From NCBI RefSeq assembly GCF_000008765.1, contig NC_001988.2, positions 62,001 to 126,000 of the forward strand: a DNA stretch of 64,000 nucleotides. The letters are read 5' to 3'. This document shows, in pieces, positions 9,378 to 20,039 of the stretch; the first letter of the stretch is position 1; each line of letters begins with the position of its first letter. The position numbers and the translations under genes are program-made. The notes beneath the pieces are model-generated. The model did no database searches. It saw nothing but the letters and a program-made list of their open reading frames with translations, and was not told the origin of the DNA. The stretch is from Clostridium acetobutylicum ATCC 824 (lineage in GTDB: Bacteria > Bacillota > Clostridia > Clostridiales > Clostridiaceae).

Positions 9378-10289
9378 ATGGCAAATGAATTAAAATTAAC
9401 AAAGAAGGATCGTATTTCTGTTTGGTGGCGTTCAACTTTCATTCAAGGTTCTTGGAACTATGAAAGAATGCAAAACGGTGGTTGGACATTTGCATTAATT
9501 CCTGCAATCAAAAAATTATATAAGAATAAAGAAGATCGTGTAGCTGCATTGAAACGTCACTTAGAGTTTTTTAACACTCACCCATATGTAGCTTCACCAA
9601 TCATTGGTGTAACATTAGCCCTAGAAGAAGAACGTGCAAATGGTGCACCAGTTGATGATGTAACTATTCAAGGTGTTAAAGTTGGTATGATGGGACCTTT
9701 AGCAGGTATCGGAGATCCAGTTTTCTGGTTTACTGTTAAGCCAATTTTAGGAGCATTAGCAGCTTCACTTGCTATGAGTGGTAACATTCTTGGACCATTT
9801 ATATATTTCTTTGCTTGGAATGCCATCCGTATGTTATTTATGTGGTATACACAAGAGTTTGGTTACAAAGCAGGCTCTCGTATTACCGATGATCTATCAG
9901 GTGGTTTACTACAAGACGTTACAAAAGGAGCATCCATCCTTGGTATGTTTATTTTGGGATCGTTAGTTAATAGATGGGTATCTGTTAAATTTACACCGGT
10001 AGTATCCTCTGTTAAGTTAAGTGATGGTGCATATATTGTTTGGGATAAACTTCCGGCTGGAGTTAAAGGTATTAAAGAAGCTTTGATTCAGCAGTCATCT
10101 GGTTTGTCGTTAACGGATCATAAAGTTACAACACTACAAAATAACCTGGATTCATTAATTCCTGGACTTGCAGGATTAGCAGTAACATTTATTTGTATGT
10201 GGTTACTTAAGAAGAAAGTATCTCCAATTGTTATTATTTTTGGTTTATTCATAATCGGTATTGTTTTCCATTTAATTGGTTTAATGTAA
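9378..10289 (+). CDS. manZ: PTS mannose-family transporter subunit IID
   Basis: This 303-residue membrane subunit completes the mannose permease. I start it at ATG 9378, not at the upstream in-frame ATG at 9306 that overlaps manY, because AAGGAGAG sits 10 bases before 9378 and the protein then begins MANELKLTKKDRISVWWRS, the normal EIID N-terminus. The family features are visible: SWNYERMQNGGW, the TLALEEERANG segment followed by a glycine-rich MGPLAGIGDPVFWFT loop, and hydrophobic helices at the C-terminus. Last gene of the tight manXYZ unit; a strong stem-loop follows. Confidence 0.93.
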   Translation: MANELKLTKKDRISVWWRSTFIQGSWNYERMQNGGWTFALIPAIKKLYKNKEDRVAALKRHLEFFNTHPYVASPIIGVTLALEEERANGAPVDDVTIQGVKVGMMGPLAGIGDPVFWFTVKPILGALAASLAMSGNILGPFIYFFAWNAIRMLFMWYTQEFGYKAGSRITDDLSGGLLQDVTKGASILGMFILGSLVNRWVSVKFTPVVSSVKLSDGAYIVWDKLPAGVKGIKEALIQQSSGLSLTDHKVTTLQNNLDSLIPGLAGLAVTFICMWLLKKKVSPIVIIFGLFIIGIVFHLIGLM

Positions 10290-10300
10290 TATTTCTTACT

Positions 10301-10370
10301 TAGCCTGGGCTTTGGCTAAACATATTATTGATTTTAATTTAATATGTTTAACTTAAGCCTAGGCTTTTGT
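10301..10370 (+). terminator. Long stem-loop after manZ
   Basis: TAAACATATTA at 10317-10327 pairs exactly with TAATATGTTTA at 10340-10350. The outer flanks AGCCTGGGC (10302) and AGCCTAGGCTTTTG (10355) extend the structure. It separates manXYZ from manO, so manO may depend on readthrough or its own promoter. Confidence 0.6.
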
Positions 10371-10575
10371 TAAGAAATAGATTGAGAAATAATTTTTATG
10401 TATCTTGAGACGCTTAATTATTTTATTAATAAAAATGTATGAAAAAACTGCGATAATGCATTCTAATATAAGAAGTGTTATATTATCCTATTTCTCTTAC
10501 AATGGCTTCTTAATTTCTAAAAAAAACATATAATAAAAACAAATGATTGTATACATTAGAAAAGAGGTAGATCGT

Positions 10576-10950
10576 ATGGTTCAATCACTCAATACAAAGG
10601 TTGACTTAGTAATTAATGCAACATCTTTTACAGGGTTTTCAGATTACGGCAGAATCATGATTGGAGACAAAGGTTTTGAGTTTTATAATTCCCGTGATTC
10701 TCGCAAATTTATTCAAATTCCCTGGGAAGAAGTAGACTATGTTATTGCATCCGTATTACTAAAAGGAAAGTGGATTCCACGATATGCAATTAAAACTAAA
10801 AAAAATGGTACATATACTTTTGCTTCTAAGGATGCAAAAAAAGTGCTTCGTGTTATTCGAAAATATGTTGATCCAAATCATATGGTTCATTCGTTAAGCT
10901 TTTTTGATGTAGTCAAACGATTTGTAAAATCAAGGTTTAAGAAGAGCTGA
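10576..10950 (+). CDS. manO: DUF956 protein, ManO-like
   Basis: This 124-residue cytoplasmic protein belongs to DUF956, known from memory as ManO, which accompanies mannose PTS operons and has been linked to their regulation. Typical features are TKVDLVINATSFTGFSDYG near the start and IPWEEVDYVIASV about one third in. The longer frame starting at 10543 is rejected: AAAGAGGTAG stands just before ATG 10576 and the homologous part begins at MVQSL. It is 286 bp after manZ, separated by a stem-loop. Biochemical function is not established to my knowledge. Confidence 0.82.
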   Translation: MVQSLNTKVDLVINATSFTGFSDYGRIMIGDKGFEFYNSRDSRKFIQIPWEEVDYVIASVLLKGKWIPRYAIKTKKNGTYTFASKDAKKVLRVIRKYVDPNHMVHSLSFFDVVKRFVKSRFKKS

Positions 10951-10973
10951 TGAATTAATATGTAAATATAATT

Positions 10974-11000
10974 AAAGACATATCAATGAGATATGTCTTT
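10974..11000. terminator. Stem-loop between manO and the convergent HAD gene
   Basis: AAAGACATATC pairs perfectly with GATATGTCTTT around a 5-nt loop. The plus-strand tail is A-rich rather than T-rich; it may serve both convergent genes. Confidence 0.5.
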
Positions 11001-11054
11001 AAGAAAGCCCAAAAGTACATAAATATTTATTTTTTCATGAGCTTATTTATATAG

Positions 11055-11906
11055 TTAGAGCTCTAAACCCTTCATATATTTGCTTAATGTATAAGCTATG
11101 CCATCTTCTTCGTTTGATAGGGTAACTTCGTCTGCTGCATTCTTTAACTCCTGCACAGCATTATCCATAGCTACTCCTATACCAGCATATTTAACCATTG
11201 AAATATCATTATGTCCATCTCCAAAGGCAATCATTTCTTCTTTTTTATACCCCATAGGAATTAGTACCGTATCCAGTGCTTTAGCTTTATCAATTCCTTC
11301 AGCAGTAAATTCAAAATAGAAATCTGCTGTAAACATACAGTTTAAGCTTTCCTTAAAGGGTTCCATCATTTCTTTATAATGTTTTTTTAAATATTCAGGC
11401 TCCCCAGCTGTTAAAATTTTATTTAAAGGATAGTCTGCAAAGGCAGCCAAATCATGTTTCTCACATAACTTAAATTTATTATTACGTGACTCATATTGAA
11501 TTATGTTAAAAGGTTCACCTTTATATTGTATCTCGTTATCAAACACATCATTAACATACATATAATCACCTTTGTCAATCATGGGCTTAACCTCAAATTT
11601 TTTCATGTGTTCAAGTACTGCTTGTCCTTGATCGATGCTCATTGTTTCATTAAACAAAATTTTATTAGTTTCACAATCAACAACTCTTGCTCCATTGAAA
11701 GAAACCAAAAGCCCATGATTTTTATCCATCTCTAGTTCCTTGGCAAAATCCATTAATCCTGAGGTAGGTCTTCCTGAAGCCAAAATTAATACAGCACCTA
11801 ATTCCTGGGCCTTTTTCAAAGCTTTTTTTGTTTTCTCTGATATTATTTTTTTACTAGTAGTTAACGTACCATCTATATCCATAATAATTACTTTTACATC
11901 ACTCAT
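11055..11906 (-). CDS. Cof-type HAD-IIB sugar phosphatase
   Basis: This 283-residue cytoplasmic HAD phosphatase hydrolyses small phosphate esters, often sugar phosphates. Motif I is DIDGT at residues 10-14 with Asp10 as nucleophile; the C-terminal motif GDGHNDISM (about 227-235) supplies the Mg2+ ligands, and the insert between them fits the IIB cap. Length is typical of Cof/YidA proteins. AGGAGG precedes the ATG. It is convergent with manO. A role in removing hexose phosphates next to a hexose PTS is possible but only inferred from position. Confidence 0.88.
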   Translation of the reverse strand: MSDVKVIIMDIDGTLTTSKKIISEKTKKALKKAQELGAVLILASGRPTSGLMDFAKELEMDKNHGLLVSFNGARVVDCETNKILFNETMSIDQGQAVLEHMKKFEVKPMIDKGDYMYVNDVFDNEIQYKGEPFNIIQYESRNNKFKLCEKHDLAAFADYPLNKILTAGEPEYLKKHYKEMMEPFKESLNCMFTADFYFEFTAEGIDKAKALDTVLIPMGYKKEEMIAFGDGHNDISMVKYAGIGVAMDNAVQELKNAADEVTLSNEEDGIAYTLSKYMKGLEL

Positions 11907-12066
11907 AGTCTACCTCCTAGCTTTTTATTTAATTATACTAGTAATTATATATATGGACAAGACAATTAATGCTGCAAAAATATATAGTAATTATTAAATA
12001 TAAATGGTAAAGTTGTGTACCAGAACTCTGCTTAAACAACAGGGCTAATAAAATATAACATTACAA

Positions 12067-13968
<1,902 letters not shown>

Positions 13969-13996
13969 TGAAAAGTAAAAAATATACATGTAGAAT
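13969..13996 (+). promoter_or_regulatory. Candidate promoter of the double-glycine peptide gene
   Basis: TTGAAA at 13969-13974 and TAGAAT at 13991-13996 are separated by 16 bp, 50 bases before the ATG. Both hexamers are close to the sigma-A consensus. Confidence 0.5.
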
Positions 13997-14045
13997 ATAA
14001 GTATGGTAGAAATTACCGATTTCAAAATAAAGGGAGGATGTTAAT

Positions 14046-14222
14046 ATGTTAAATTTATCAATTGAAGAACAAAAACAAATTCTTGGGGGAAGATGGAAGG
14101 CTGTCGTTTATGATCCATCTGGTAATGTTTATGCAACAGCATATTTTAGTACAGATTCTGCAGCAAGAGATTGGGTAGACGAAAACTATCCAAATTGTGT
14201 AGCTAACGTATATGAAGTTTAA
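14046..14222 (+). CDS. Double-glycine leader peptide precursor, 58 residues
   Basis: The frame runs ATG 14046 to TAA 14220-14222 with AAGGGAGG 7 bases upstream. Residues 1-15 (MLNLSIEEQKQILGG) match the leader recognised by C39 peptidase exporters: a hydrophobic/acidic LSxEEQxxILGG pattern ending in Gly14-Gly15. Cleavage after Gly15 would release 43 residues beginning RWKAVVYD. By my count that part has three Lys/Arg and six Asp/Glu, one Cys (51) and several aromatic residues, with a pattern suggesting strand-strand-helix-strand. It lacks the positive charge and GxxxG of common class II bacteriocins. The exporter gene follows 147 bases downstream. It may be a signal, an unusual bacteriocin or another secreted micro-protein. 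Confidence 0.85.
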   Translation: MLNLSIEEQKQILGGRWKAVVYDPSGNVYATAYFSTDSAARDWVDENYPNCVANVYEV

Positions 14223-14280
14223 AAGTAAGATTATAATACATAACAATTTAATATTGCTATTTTAATTGTTATGAATTGAG

Positions 14281-14311
14281 AGCTGATTTCATTTTGGAAT
14301 CAGCTTTTCTT
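14281..14311 (+). terminator. Terminator/attenuator between peptide and exporter genes
   Basis: AGCTGATTTC at 14281-14290 pairs with GGAATCAGCT at 14296-14305 (one G-T pair), followed by TTTCTT. It lies 58 bases after the peptide stop and 58 before the exporter start. Partial readthrough would give more peptide than exporter message. Confidence 0.7.
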
Positions 14312-14369
14312 ACAAAAAGTTCAATAAAATAAGCTATTAATTATTATGAAAAATAAAAAAGGTGAGGCT

Positions 14370-16565
14370 ATGAGTATACTGAAAAAATATTATTGCGTAA
14401 AACAACATGATATACAAGATTGTGGTCCTGCGTGTTTAGCAACAATATCTAAACAATATGGATTAAAACTTCCAATATCAAAAATAAGAGAAGCTGCAGG
14501 AACAGATTTAGAGGGGACATCAGTTTATGGAATTGTACAAGCTGCTCAAAAATTAGGATTTAGTACAAAAGCGGTAAGAACATCTAAAAAGGAAGAAATA
14601 TTTAATAATCTCCCAACTCCATTAATAGCACATGTTATTATAGATGATGTGTTGCTTCATTTTGTTGTAGTACATAAAATCACAAAGAAATATATATTAA
14701 TAGCTGATCCTGGCAGAGGGATGATTAAATATAAGCCTGATGAGTTTTTTAAAATATGGAGTGATGTATTAATTTTTCTTACGCCTACAGCTAAGTTTGA
14801 AAAAGGTGATGAGACTAAAGGAATTTTTCAAAGATTCTGGGGACTTGTTAAGGTTCAAAAAGGTCTTTTATTGAATATATTTATAGCATCTATATTGGTT
14901 ACAATTTTAGGTATAGCAGGTTCATTTTATTATGAATTTTTAATAGATGATATATTACCTAATAATCTTAAAGCTAGCTTGCATTCAATATCTATAGCTA
15001 TGCTTATATTATTACTTTTTAAGATAGTAACTGAATTTTTTAGGAAAACGTTGTTATTGTATATGGCTCAAAACATAGATGTTCCATTGCTGCTTGGATA
15101 TTATAATCATGTTGTAAAACTTCCTATGAACTTTTTTGGTACAAGGAAAGTAGGAGAAATTATTTCAAGATTTAATGATGGAGATAAAATAAGAAATGCT
15201 ATTTCATCAGTTACATTAACTTTAATGATTGATGTTTTAATGGCAGTTGTAGGCGGAGCTATTTTATATCTTCAAAATTTGAAATTGTTTTTTACTTGTT
15301 TTGTTCCTATAGTTTTATATCTAATATTAGTGTTTGGATTTAAGAATAAACTAAAAAAAGTTAATAGAAGGGTTATGGAGGATAATGCTTCACTAACTTC
15401 ATATTTAGTTGAATCCTTGGAAGGTATAGAAACTGTTAAGGCTTTTAATGGTGAAGGATTAGTAAGGCTGAAAACAGAAAATAAGTTTTTAAAGTTTATG
15501 AAAAGTTATTTTAAACATGGATATACTTACAATGTACAAGGAACATTAATGGACACTATAAGTGGGGGCTTTGGCATATGTTTATTGTGGTTTGGAGGTA
15601 GTCTTGTTTTAAAAGGAGAAGTTACCATTGGAGAACTTATAAGCTTTAATGCACTTCTTGCTTATTTTATTCAGCCTATAGGAAGATTAATAAACTTGCA
15701 GCCACAGCTTCAGGAAGCAATAGTTGCTAGTGATAGATTAGGGGAGATATTAGATTTGGAATTAGAAAAATCTGATGATGAAAGTATAAAGCCTGAAACT
15801 CTTGCTGGTTGTATATCTTTAGAAAATGTAAGCTTTGCATATGGTATGAGGGATAATGTTTTAAATGATATAAATATTAGTATACACAATGGAGAAAAGA
15901 TTGCGTTGGTAGGAGAAAGTGGCTCAGGAAAAACAACGATTGCTAAACTTTTAATGGGGTTTTATAAAATAGATCAGGGAAAAATAATATTGAATAATTA
16001 TTACATAGATGACATAGATAAAGAAACTCTAAGGAGTAAGATAAGCTATATTTCACAGGATTCTTTTTTCTTTTCGGGAACTATAAAAGAAAATTTAGAG
16101 TTTGTAGGTGATGATGTAACTTATGAAAAAATGGTTGATGCTTGCAAAAAAGCTCATATACATGAATATATAGAAAGCTTACCCTTAAAATATAAAACTC
16201 CTTTAGAGGAAAAGGGCTCTAATCTTTCAGGGGGGCAGAGACAGCGATTATCTATAGCAAGAGCACTATTAAAGAAACCTGAAATATTAATAATGGATGA
16301 GGCAACCTCCAATCTTGATTCTATAACTGAAAGGGCTATACAAAGAACTTTAGAGGAATGCACAGAGAATGTAACTACTATAGTTATAGCACATAGATTA
16401 AGTACTATTAAAAAGTGTCAAAAGATTTATGTTATGGACAAAGGTAGGATAATTGAAGAAGGCAGCCATAGAGAATTATTAGATAAAGGCGGATATTATT
16501 ATAGGTTATGGACTGAACAAACATTAGATGATGAAGAACAGAAAATAGTATCTAATTGTATATAG
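14370..16565 (+). CDS. C39 peptidase ABC exporter (double-glycine peptide processing)
   Basis: This 731-residue inner membrane protein cuts double-glycine leaders and exports the mature peptide. Order: C39 cysteine peptidase (about 1-140; HDIQDCGPAC with catalytic Cys18, HFVVVH and ADPGRG for the His and Asp), six membrane helices (about 160-440), and an ATPase domain with GESGSGKTT (about 514), LSGGQRQRLS, MDEATSNLD and the IAHRLST switch. All catalytic residues are present. I start at ATG 14370, with AGGTGAGG just upstream, not at the in-frame ATG 14346, which lacks a binding site. Its likely client is the 58-residue precursor just upstream, and the HlyD-like gene follows after 12 bases. 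Confidence 0.93.
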   Translation: MSILKKYYCVKQHDIQDCGPACLATISKQYGLKLPISKIREAAGTDLEGTSVYGIVQAAQKLGFSTKAVRTSKKEEIFNNLPTPLIAHVIIDDVLLHFVVVHKITKKYILIADPGRGMIKYKPDEFFKIWSDVLIFLTPTAKFEKGDETKGIFQRFWGLVKVQKGLLLNIFIASILVTILGIAGSFYYEFLIDDILPNNLKASLHSISIAMLILLLFKIVTEFFRKTLLLYMAQNIDVPLLLGYYNHVVKLPMNFFGTRKVGEIISRFNDGDKIRNAISSVTLTLMIDVLMAVVGGAILYLQNLKLFFTCFVPIVLYLILVFGFKNKLKKVNRRVMEDNASLTSYLVESLEGIETVKAFNGEGLVRLKTENKFLKFMKSYFKHGYTYNVQGTLMDTISGGFGICLLWFGGSLVLKGEVTIGELISFNALLAYFIQPIGRLINLQPQLQEAIVASDRLGEILDLELEKSDDESIKPETLAGCISLENVSFAYGMRDNVLNDINISIHNGEKIALVGESGSGKTTIAKLLMGFYKIDQGKIILNNYYIDDIDKETLRSKISYISQDSFFFSGTIKENLEFVGDDVTYEKMVDACKKAHIHEYIESLPLKYKTPLEEKGSNLSGGQRQRLSIARALLKKPEILIMDEATSNLDSITERAIQRTLEECTENVTTIVIAHRLSTIKKCQKIYVMDKGRIIEEGSHRELLDKGGYYYRLWTEQTLDDEEQKIVSNCI

Positions 16566-16577
16566 GAGGAAGCTAAA

Positions 16578-17096
16578 GTGAGATATAAAATTGAAGACTT
16601 GGAAGATTTAACAGATGCTAAAAGTTTTATGAATGGCTATTTAGCTTCATGTTCATATAAGTTTTTAAAATATATTATTTATATAATAATAGCTATTTTA
16701 GTTTGTATAGTAATATGGTCCTTATCTGCAGAAAAATATGTTACAGTAAATGCTTCTGGTGAAATAGATACTAAGAACAATGTCTGTAATATATATATTG
16801 AAAATACTAGTATAGGAAGCATAAATGAAAATAACAAAGTTCAGATTGAAATAGTATCTTTACCAAGAAACGAGTATGGTGTGTTAAAGTCTACAATAAG
16901 TCGCGTAAGTCATGATGTAACAGTTGATCAAAATAGCGGCAGAAAATATTATACAGCTTCTTGTATTCTTCATAGTAACGTTCTTAAAAGTAAAAATGGA
17001 GAAGCTGTAAAAGTAAAAAATGGAATGGAAGCTAAGGTTAGCATAATTACTTATAAAACATCATATTTCAACTATATATTAGAAAAAGTAATGTGA
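16578..17096 (+). CDS. Short HlyD-like accessory protein
   Basis: This 172-residue protein is anchored by one membrane helix (about 36-56, KYIIYIIIAILVCIVIWSLS is the core) and has a beta-rich extracytoplasmic part. In peptide exporters a HlyD-family adaptor (about 400-470 residues) works with the C39 transporter. Here the N-terminal anchor and first strands (VTVNASGEID) join almost directly to the C-terminal barrel-like portion ending in GMEAKVSIITYKTSYFNYIL. The coiled-coil hairpin and lipoyl halves that normally lie between are missing. GTG at 16578 is the start, with AGGAGG 8 bases before it. No frameshift is visible, so it looks naturally small rather than broken. Confidence 0.75.
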   Translation: MRYKIEDLEDLTDAKSFMNGYLASCSYKFLKYIIYIIIAILVCIVIWSLSAEKYVTVNASGEIDTKNNVCNIYIENTSIGSINENNKVQIEIVSLPRNEYGVLKSTISRVSHDVTVDQNSGRKYYTASCILHSNVLKSKNGEAVKVKNGMEAKVSIITYKTSYFNYILEKVM

Positions 17097-17143
17097 TAGT
17101 TAGCTTTTTTAAATACAGCGGGAGCATTTAGTATAGATCAGAG

Positions 17144-17168
17144 GAGAATGTATATGTATTACATTCTC
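17144..17168. terminator. Bidirectional stem-loop after the peptide operon
   Basis: GAGAATGTA at 17144-17152 pairs perfectly with TACATTCTC at 17160-17168 around a 7-nt loop. It separates the convergent peptide-export operon and DUF421 gene. Flanking T-runs are weak. Confidence 0.5.
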
Positions 17169-17204
17169 TAACTTTATGAAGTGGTAATTAATTTTATTGA
17201 TGAC

Positions 17205-17906
17205 TTAATATTTTGTGTTCTTTCTTGCTTTTTTTGATACATATAATTTTTTTGTGTTGTCTATTCCTGCATAAAATACCTCGGATTCATTTTTTATATT
17301 TTGGCTGTTTAGCTGTGAAAGTAGCCAATCTATATCTAGACCTGCCTTATATAAATTTTCATCTAATATATTTCCGTCAATTATTATATCTTGCGTAAGT
17401 CCTGTACTAGTAACATTGATATTCATATTACTAGGAGTTAGTGGTTTTTGGCTTGCCTTTGGTAATACTGACAGTTGACCGTCGATTTCTATTATTGCAA
17501 ATTCTACATCGGCCATATTAAATATGTTTTTTTCCCTTAATTTCATTAATAATTCATTAATTGTAATTCTACTCTCCTTCATATTTTCTTCAACTATATT
17601 TCCATTATCGACCAAAATAATTGGCTTGGAATTGATTATTTCTCTTAATTTAAGACTTTTAATATGTATATAGCCAGTTATAATTACTAAAATAGATAAA
17701 ACAGTAAGTGCAGTTACAGAAGATATGGATGTGAATTTCTGGCCAACAATAGAATCTGTGATTATTGAACCCATTGAAACTCCCATAACAAAATCAAAAA
17801 ATGTCATTTGAGATATAAGTTTTCTTCCCATTAGCCTAGTTAGAAACATTGCTATAAGGTAAACAATTACACTTCTAAAAACTGTATTGATTAAAGGGTC
17901 TTCCAT
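17205..17906 (-). CDS. DUF421 (YetF-like) membrane protein
   Basis: This 233-residue protein has three N-terminal membrane helices (about 8-27, 40-57, 60-82) and a cytoplasmic C-terminal domain. The signature RLMGRKLISQMTFFDFVMG at about 24-42 and the repeated DGQLSVLPK / NGNIVEENM motifs place it in the DUF421/YetF family. The family is common in Firmicutes, some members are spore-associated, and the biochemical role is unknown. An AAAAGGAGA box precedes the ATG. It is convergent with the peptide export operon and divergent from the transglycosylase gene. Confidence 0.85.
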   Translation of the reverse strand: MEDPLINTVFRSVIVYLIAMFLTRLMGRKLISQMTFFDFVMGVSMGSIITDSIVGQKFTSISSVTALTVLSILVIITGYIHIKSLKLREIINSKPIILVDNGNIVEENMKESRITINELLMKLREKNIFNMADVEFAIIEIDGQLSVLPKASQKPLTPSNMNINVTSTGLTQDIIIDGNILDENLYKAGLDIDWLLSQLNSQNIKNESEVFYAGIDNTKKLYVSKKARKNTKY

Positions 17907-18093
17907 ATATTTAAATTCTCCTTTTACACTAATTAATAAAGTACTAGAGCTTATTATTCCACAAAACTTAAATTAATTTACGCAATTTTAATAAGGTTTA
18001 TAGCTTTTATACTAAAAAAGGAGAAAAGTTTAAGAAAATAAGGTATACTAAATTTAATATTAAATTGTATTGCTATATTGAAAGGAATATAAA

Positions 18094-18870
18094 ATGCTAG
18101 AGAAAAGAAGCAAAAAAATAAATATAATAAAACGTTTATTTCTATATATCTTAGTATTTGCTGCTGTTTTTGGTGGAATTGTTTATCTAAAATATGCTCC
18201 GACTGTTAAGGCTCTACATAATAGTGCAGCATTAAAAGTAAATAATTGTTCAGAGATTACTTTTAAGAATAAATCTATGGATTTGAATAACGGTAAATTA
18301 ATATATCTAAAATCAAATGAAATTCCTGAAGAAGTAAAAAATGCTTTTATTGCTGTTGAAGATAGGAATTTTTATAAGCATGGAGGTATAAGTGTAGAAG
18401 CTGTTTTTAGAGCTGTTTATTCGTTCTTTACAGATGGAGGTAAAATAACTCAGGGTGGAAGTACTATAACTCAACAGTTATCAAGAAATGTGTTTTTAAA
18501 TTTTAATAAGAATTACAAAAGAAAATTAGAAGAAATGTTTATTGCTAGTGATCTTGAAGAGAAATTCACAAAAGATCAAATACTGGAATTCTATATAAAT
18601 AATATTAATTTTAGCAATGGTGCATATGGTATTGAGGCAGCTTCTGAAAAATATTTCAGCACAGAATGCAGCAAATTAAATCTTTCTCAAATATGTTTAT
18701 TAGCAGCTATTCCTAATGATCCAGAGTATTATAATCCCTTGGTACATTTGAATAATACTTTACAGAGAAGAAATTTAATACTGGAAAAGATGAAGGAAAA
18801 TGACTACATAACGGACAAACAATATAAGGAAGCTGTAAACTACAAAATAGTTTTAAATCCTAAAGATTAG
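18094..18870 (+). CDS. Monofunctional peptidoglycan glycosyltransferase (GT51)
   Basis: This 258-residue protein has one N-terminal membrane anchor (about 12-33) and an extracytoplasmic GT51 domain that polymerises lipid II into glycan strands. The five family motifs are visible: AVEDRNFYKHGG with catalytic Glu89, GGSTITQQLSRN (121-132), KRKLEEMFIA with the second Glu, FTKDQILEFYIN, and NGAYGIEAASEKYF. There is no transpeptidase domain, so it is a monofunctional MtgA/SgtB-like enzyme rather than a truncated PBP1; the frame ends cleanly after the family C-terminus. AAAGGAAT precedes the ATG. Single gene with a strong terminator. Confidence 0.9.
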   Translation: MLEKRSKKINIIKRLFLYILVFAAVFGGIVYLKYAPTVKALHNSAALKVNNCSEITFKNKSMDLNNGKLIYLKSNEIPEEVKNAFIAVEDRNFYKHGGISVEAVFRAVYSFFTDGGKITQGGSTITQQLSRNVFLNFNKNYKRKLEEMFIASDLEEKFTKDQILEFYINNINFSNGAYGIEAASEKYFSTECSKLNLSQICLLAAIPNDPEYYNPLVHLNNTLQRRNLILEKMKENDYITDKQYKEAVNYKIVLNPKD

Positions 18871-18920
18871 TTAGGAATTTTAGTATTTTATATTATCTAT
18901 TGCAGCCTTTAAAATAGCTA

Positions 18921-18959
18921 AAAACTTATCTATATTTTGCGGATAGATAAGTTTTTTTA
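18921..18959 (+). terminator. Terminator of the transglycosylase gene
   Basis: AAAACTTATCTAT at 18921-18933 pairs with ATAGATAAGTTTTT at 18943 onward, ending in TTTTTTTAT. It also lies just after the convergent thlC gene. Confidence 0.85.
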
Positions 18960-18970
18960 TCAATAGATTA

Positions 18971-20002
18971 TTATTGAAGAGAGAGTTCACTGCAAATCAA
19001 GTTAGCCATTTCACTTATTTTATTGTTTGCATTATTACAAGCATTTACAAGTAATGGTTTATAACTTTCACTATAGTTATTACCTATATAACACAATGCA
19101 TCTATTTTCCATTTCCAAAGATCTTCCGGCGATAGGTAGAAAAATTTAGGTTGTACCTTTTCGCGATAAAAATCTTCATCCATATTTAAAATATTTTCTG
19201 GAGTTAATGAAGGAGCTAATTCTGCGAGGCCAGGAAATTCCTCCTCATCCTTCCATTTTCCTTTATTCATTGGACATGCATCTTGGCAAATATCACAACC
19301 ATAAATACAGTCTCCAAATTTTTTTCTTAGAGGTTCCTCTGGTAAATTACGTCCACCAAAAGTTGTTAAAAATGAAACACATTCTGTTGGTGACATTGTA
19401 TAGGGCTCAGAAAGGGACTTAGTAGGACACGACATTATGCAGCGATTACATGATTTCGGACACTTTTTAACGTTGTTTGTTTCCTTTAGCTCCATTTTCC
19501 TATCAGTTACCCAAGCTTCAAGATGTACCCAAGAACCAGATTCTGTGTATAGAAAATTATTTCTACGAATAATGCCAACTCCAGCTTGTAGAGCGGCCCA
19601 GCGCATGCCAACCACTCCGAACTTCTGATTTGTCTCTACCTTTAAGCCAAGTTCTTGCATGTACTCTTCTAGTGCACGATTATTTTGATATTCTTTTGTA
19701 TTTTTATCCACACGGGTATCAAATAAATATGCTTTAGCTATGTGTCCATTTAATTCTTGAGGAACCTTGTATTTTCCGTATACTGACGTAAGTACTACCA
19801 CAGATTTTGCCCACGGGTATATCTCCTTAGGTTTAATTAAACGCTCTTGACTCTTGTAGAACATTTTTGATTTTGGGATTTTTTCCATGCGTTCATTAAA
19901 CTTATCAGCATATTCATCTATTAAATTAATTGGAATAATACCACACTTTTCATAGCCTAGTTCATAAGCTTTCTTTTGAATACTTTCCGCAATTGTATCC
20001 AT
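18971..20002 (-). CDS. thlC: ThlC, QueG-like iron-sulfur protein
   Basis: This 343-residue protein resembles epoxyqueuosine reductase and related proteins. Two ferredoxin-like cysteine clusters bind [4Fe-4S]: CPKSCNRCIMSCP (about 185-197) and CIYGCDICQDACP (about 233-245). The N-terminal part is the cobalamin/substrate-binding-like domain. It is the third gene of the thiolase operon, 37 bases after thlB, and from memory was called thlC in the thlRBC operon of C. acetobutylicum, with no proven function. The family name suggests QueG, but the operon context does not point to tRNA modification. AAGGAGG precedes the ATG. Confidence 0.78.
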   Translation of the reverse strand: MDTIAESIQKKAYELGYEKCGIIPINLIDEYADKFNERMEKIPKSKMFYKSQERLIKPKEIYPWAKSVVVLTSVYGKYKVPQELNGHIAKAYLFDTRVDKNTKEYQNNRALEEYMQELGLKVETNQKFGVVGMRWAALQAGVGIIRRNNFLYTESGSWVHLEAWVTDRKMELKETNNVKKCPKSCNRCIMSCPTKSLSEPYTMSPTECVSFLTTFGGRNLPEEPLRKKFGDCIYGCDICQDACPMNKGKWKDEEEFPGLAELAPSLTPENILNMDEDFYREKVQPKFFYLSPEDLWKWKIDALCYIGNNYSESYKPLLVNACNNANNKISEMANLICSELSLQ

Positions 20003-20039
20003 ATTGAACCTCCTTAATAACTTAGTTATATATAACTAT

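Noticed and set aside
18971-20002. Firm assignment as tRNA epoxyqueuosine reductase
   Set aside because: The cysteine clusters fit, but the thiolase operon context gives no support for queuosine synthesis, so only QueG-like is stated.
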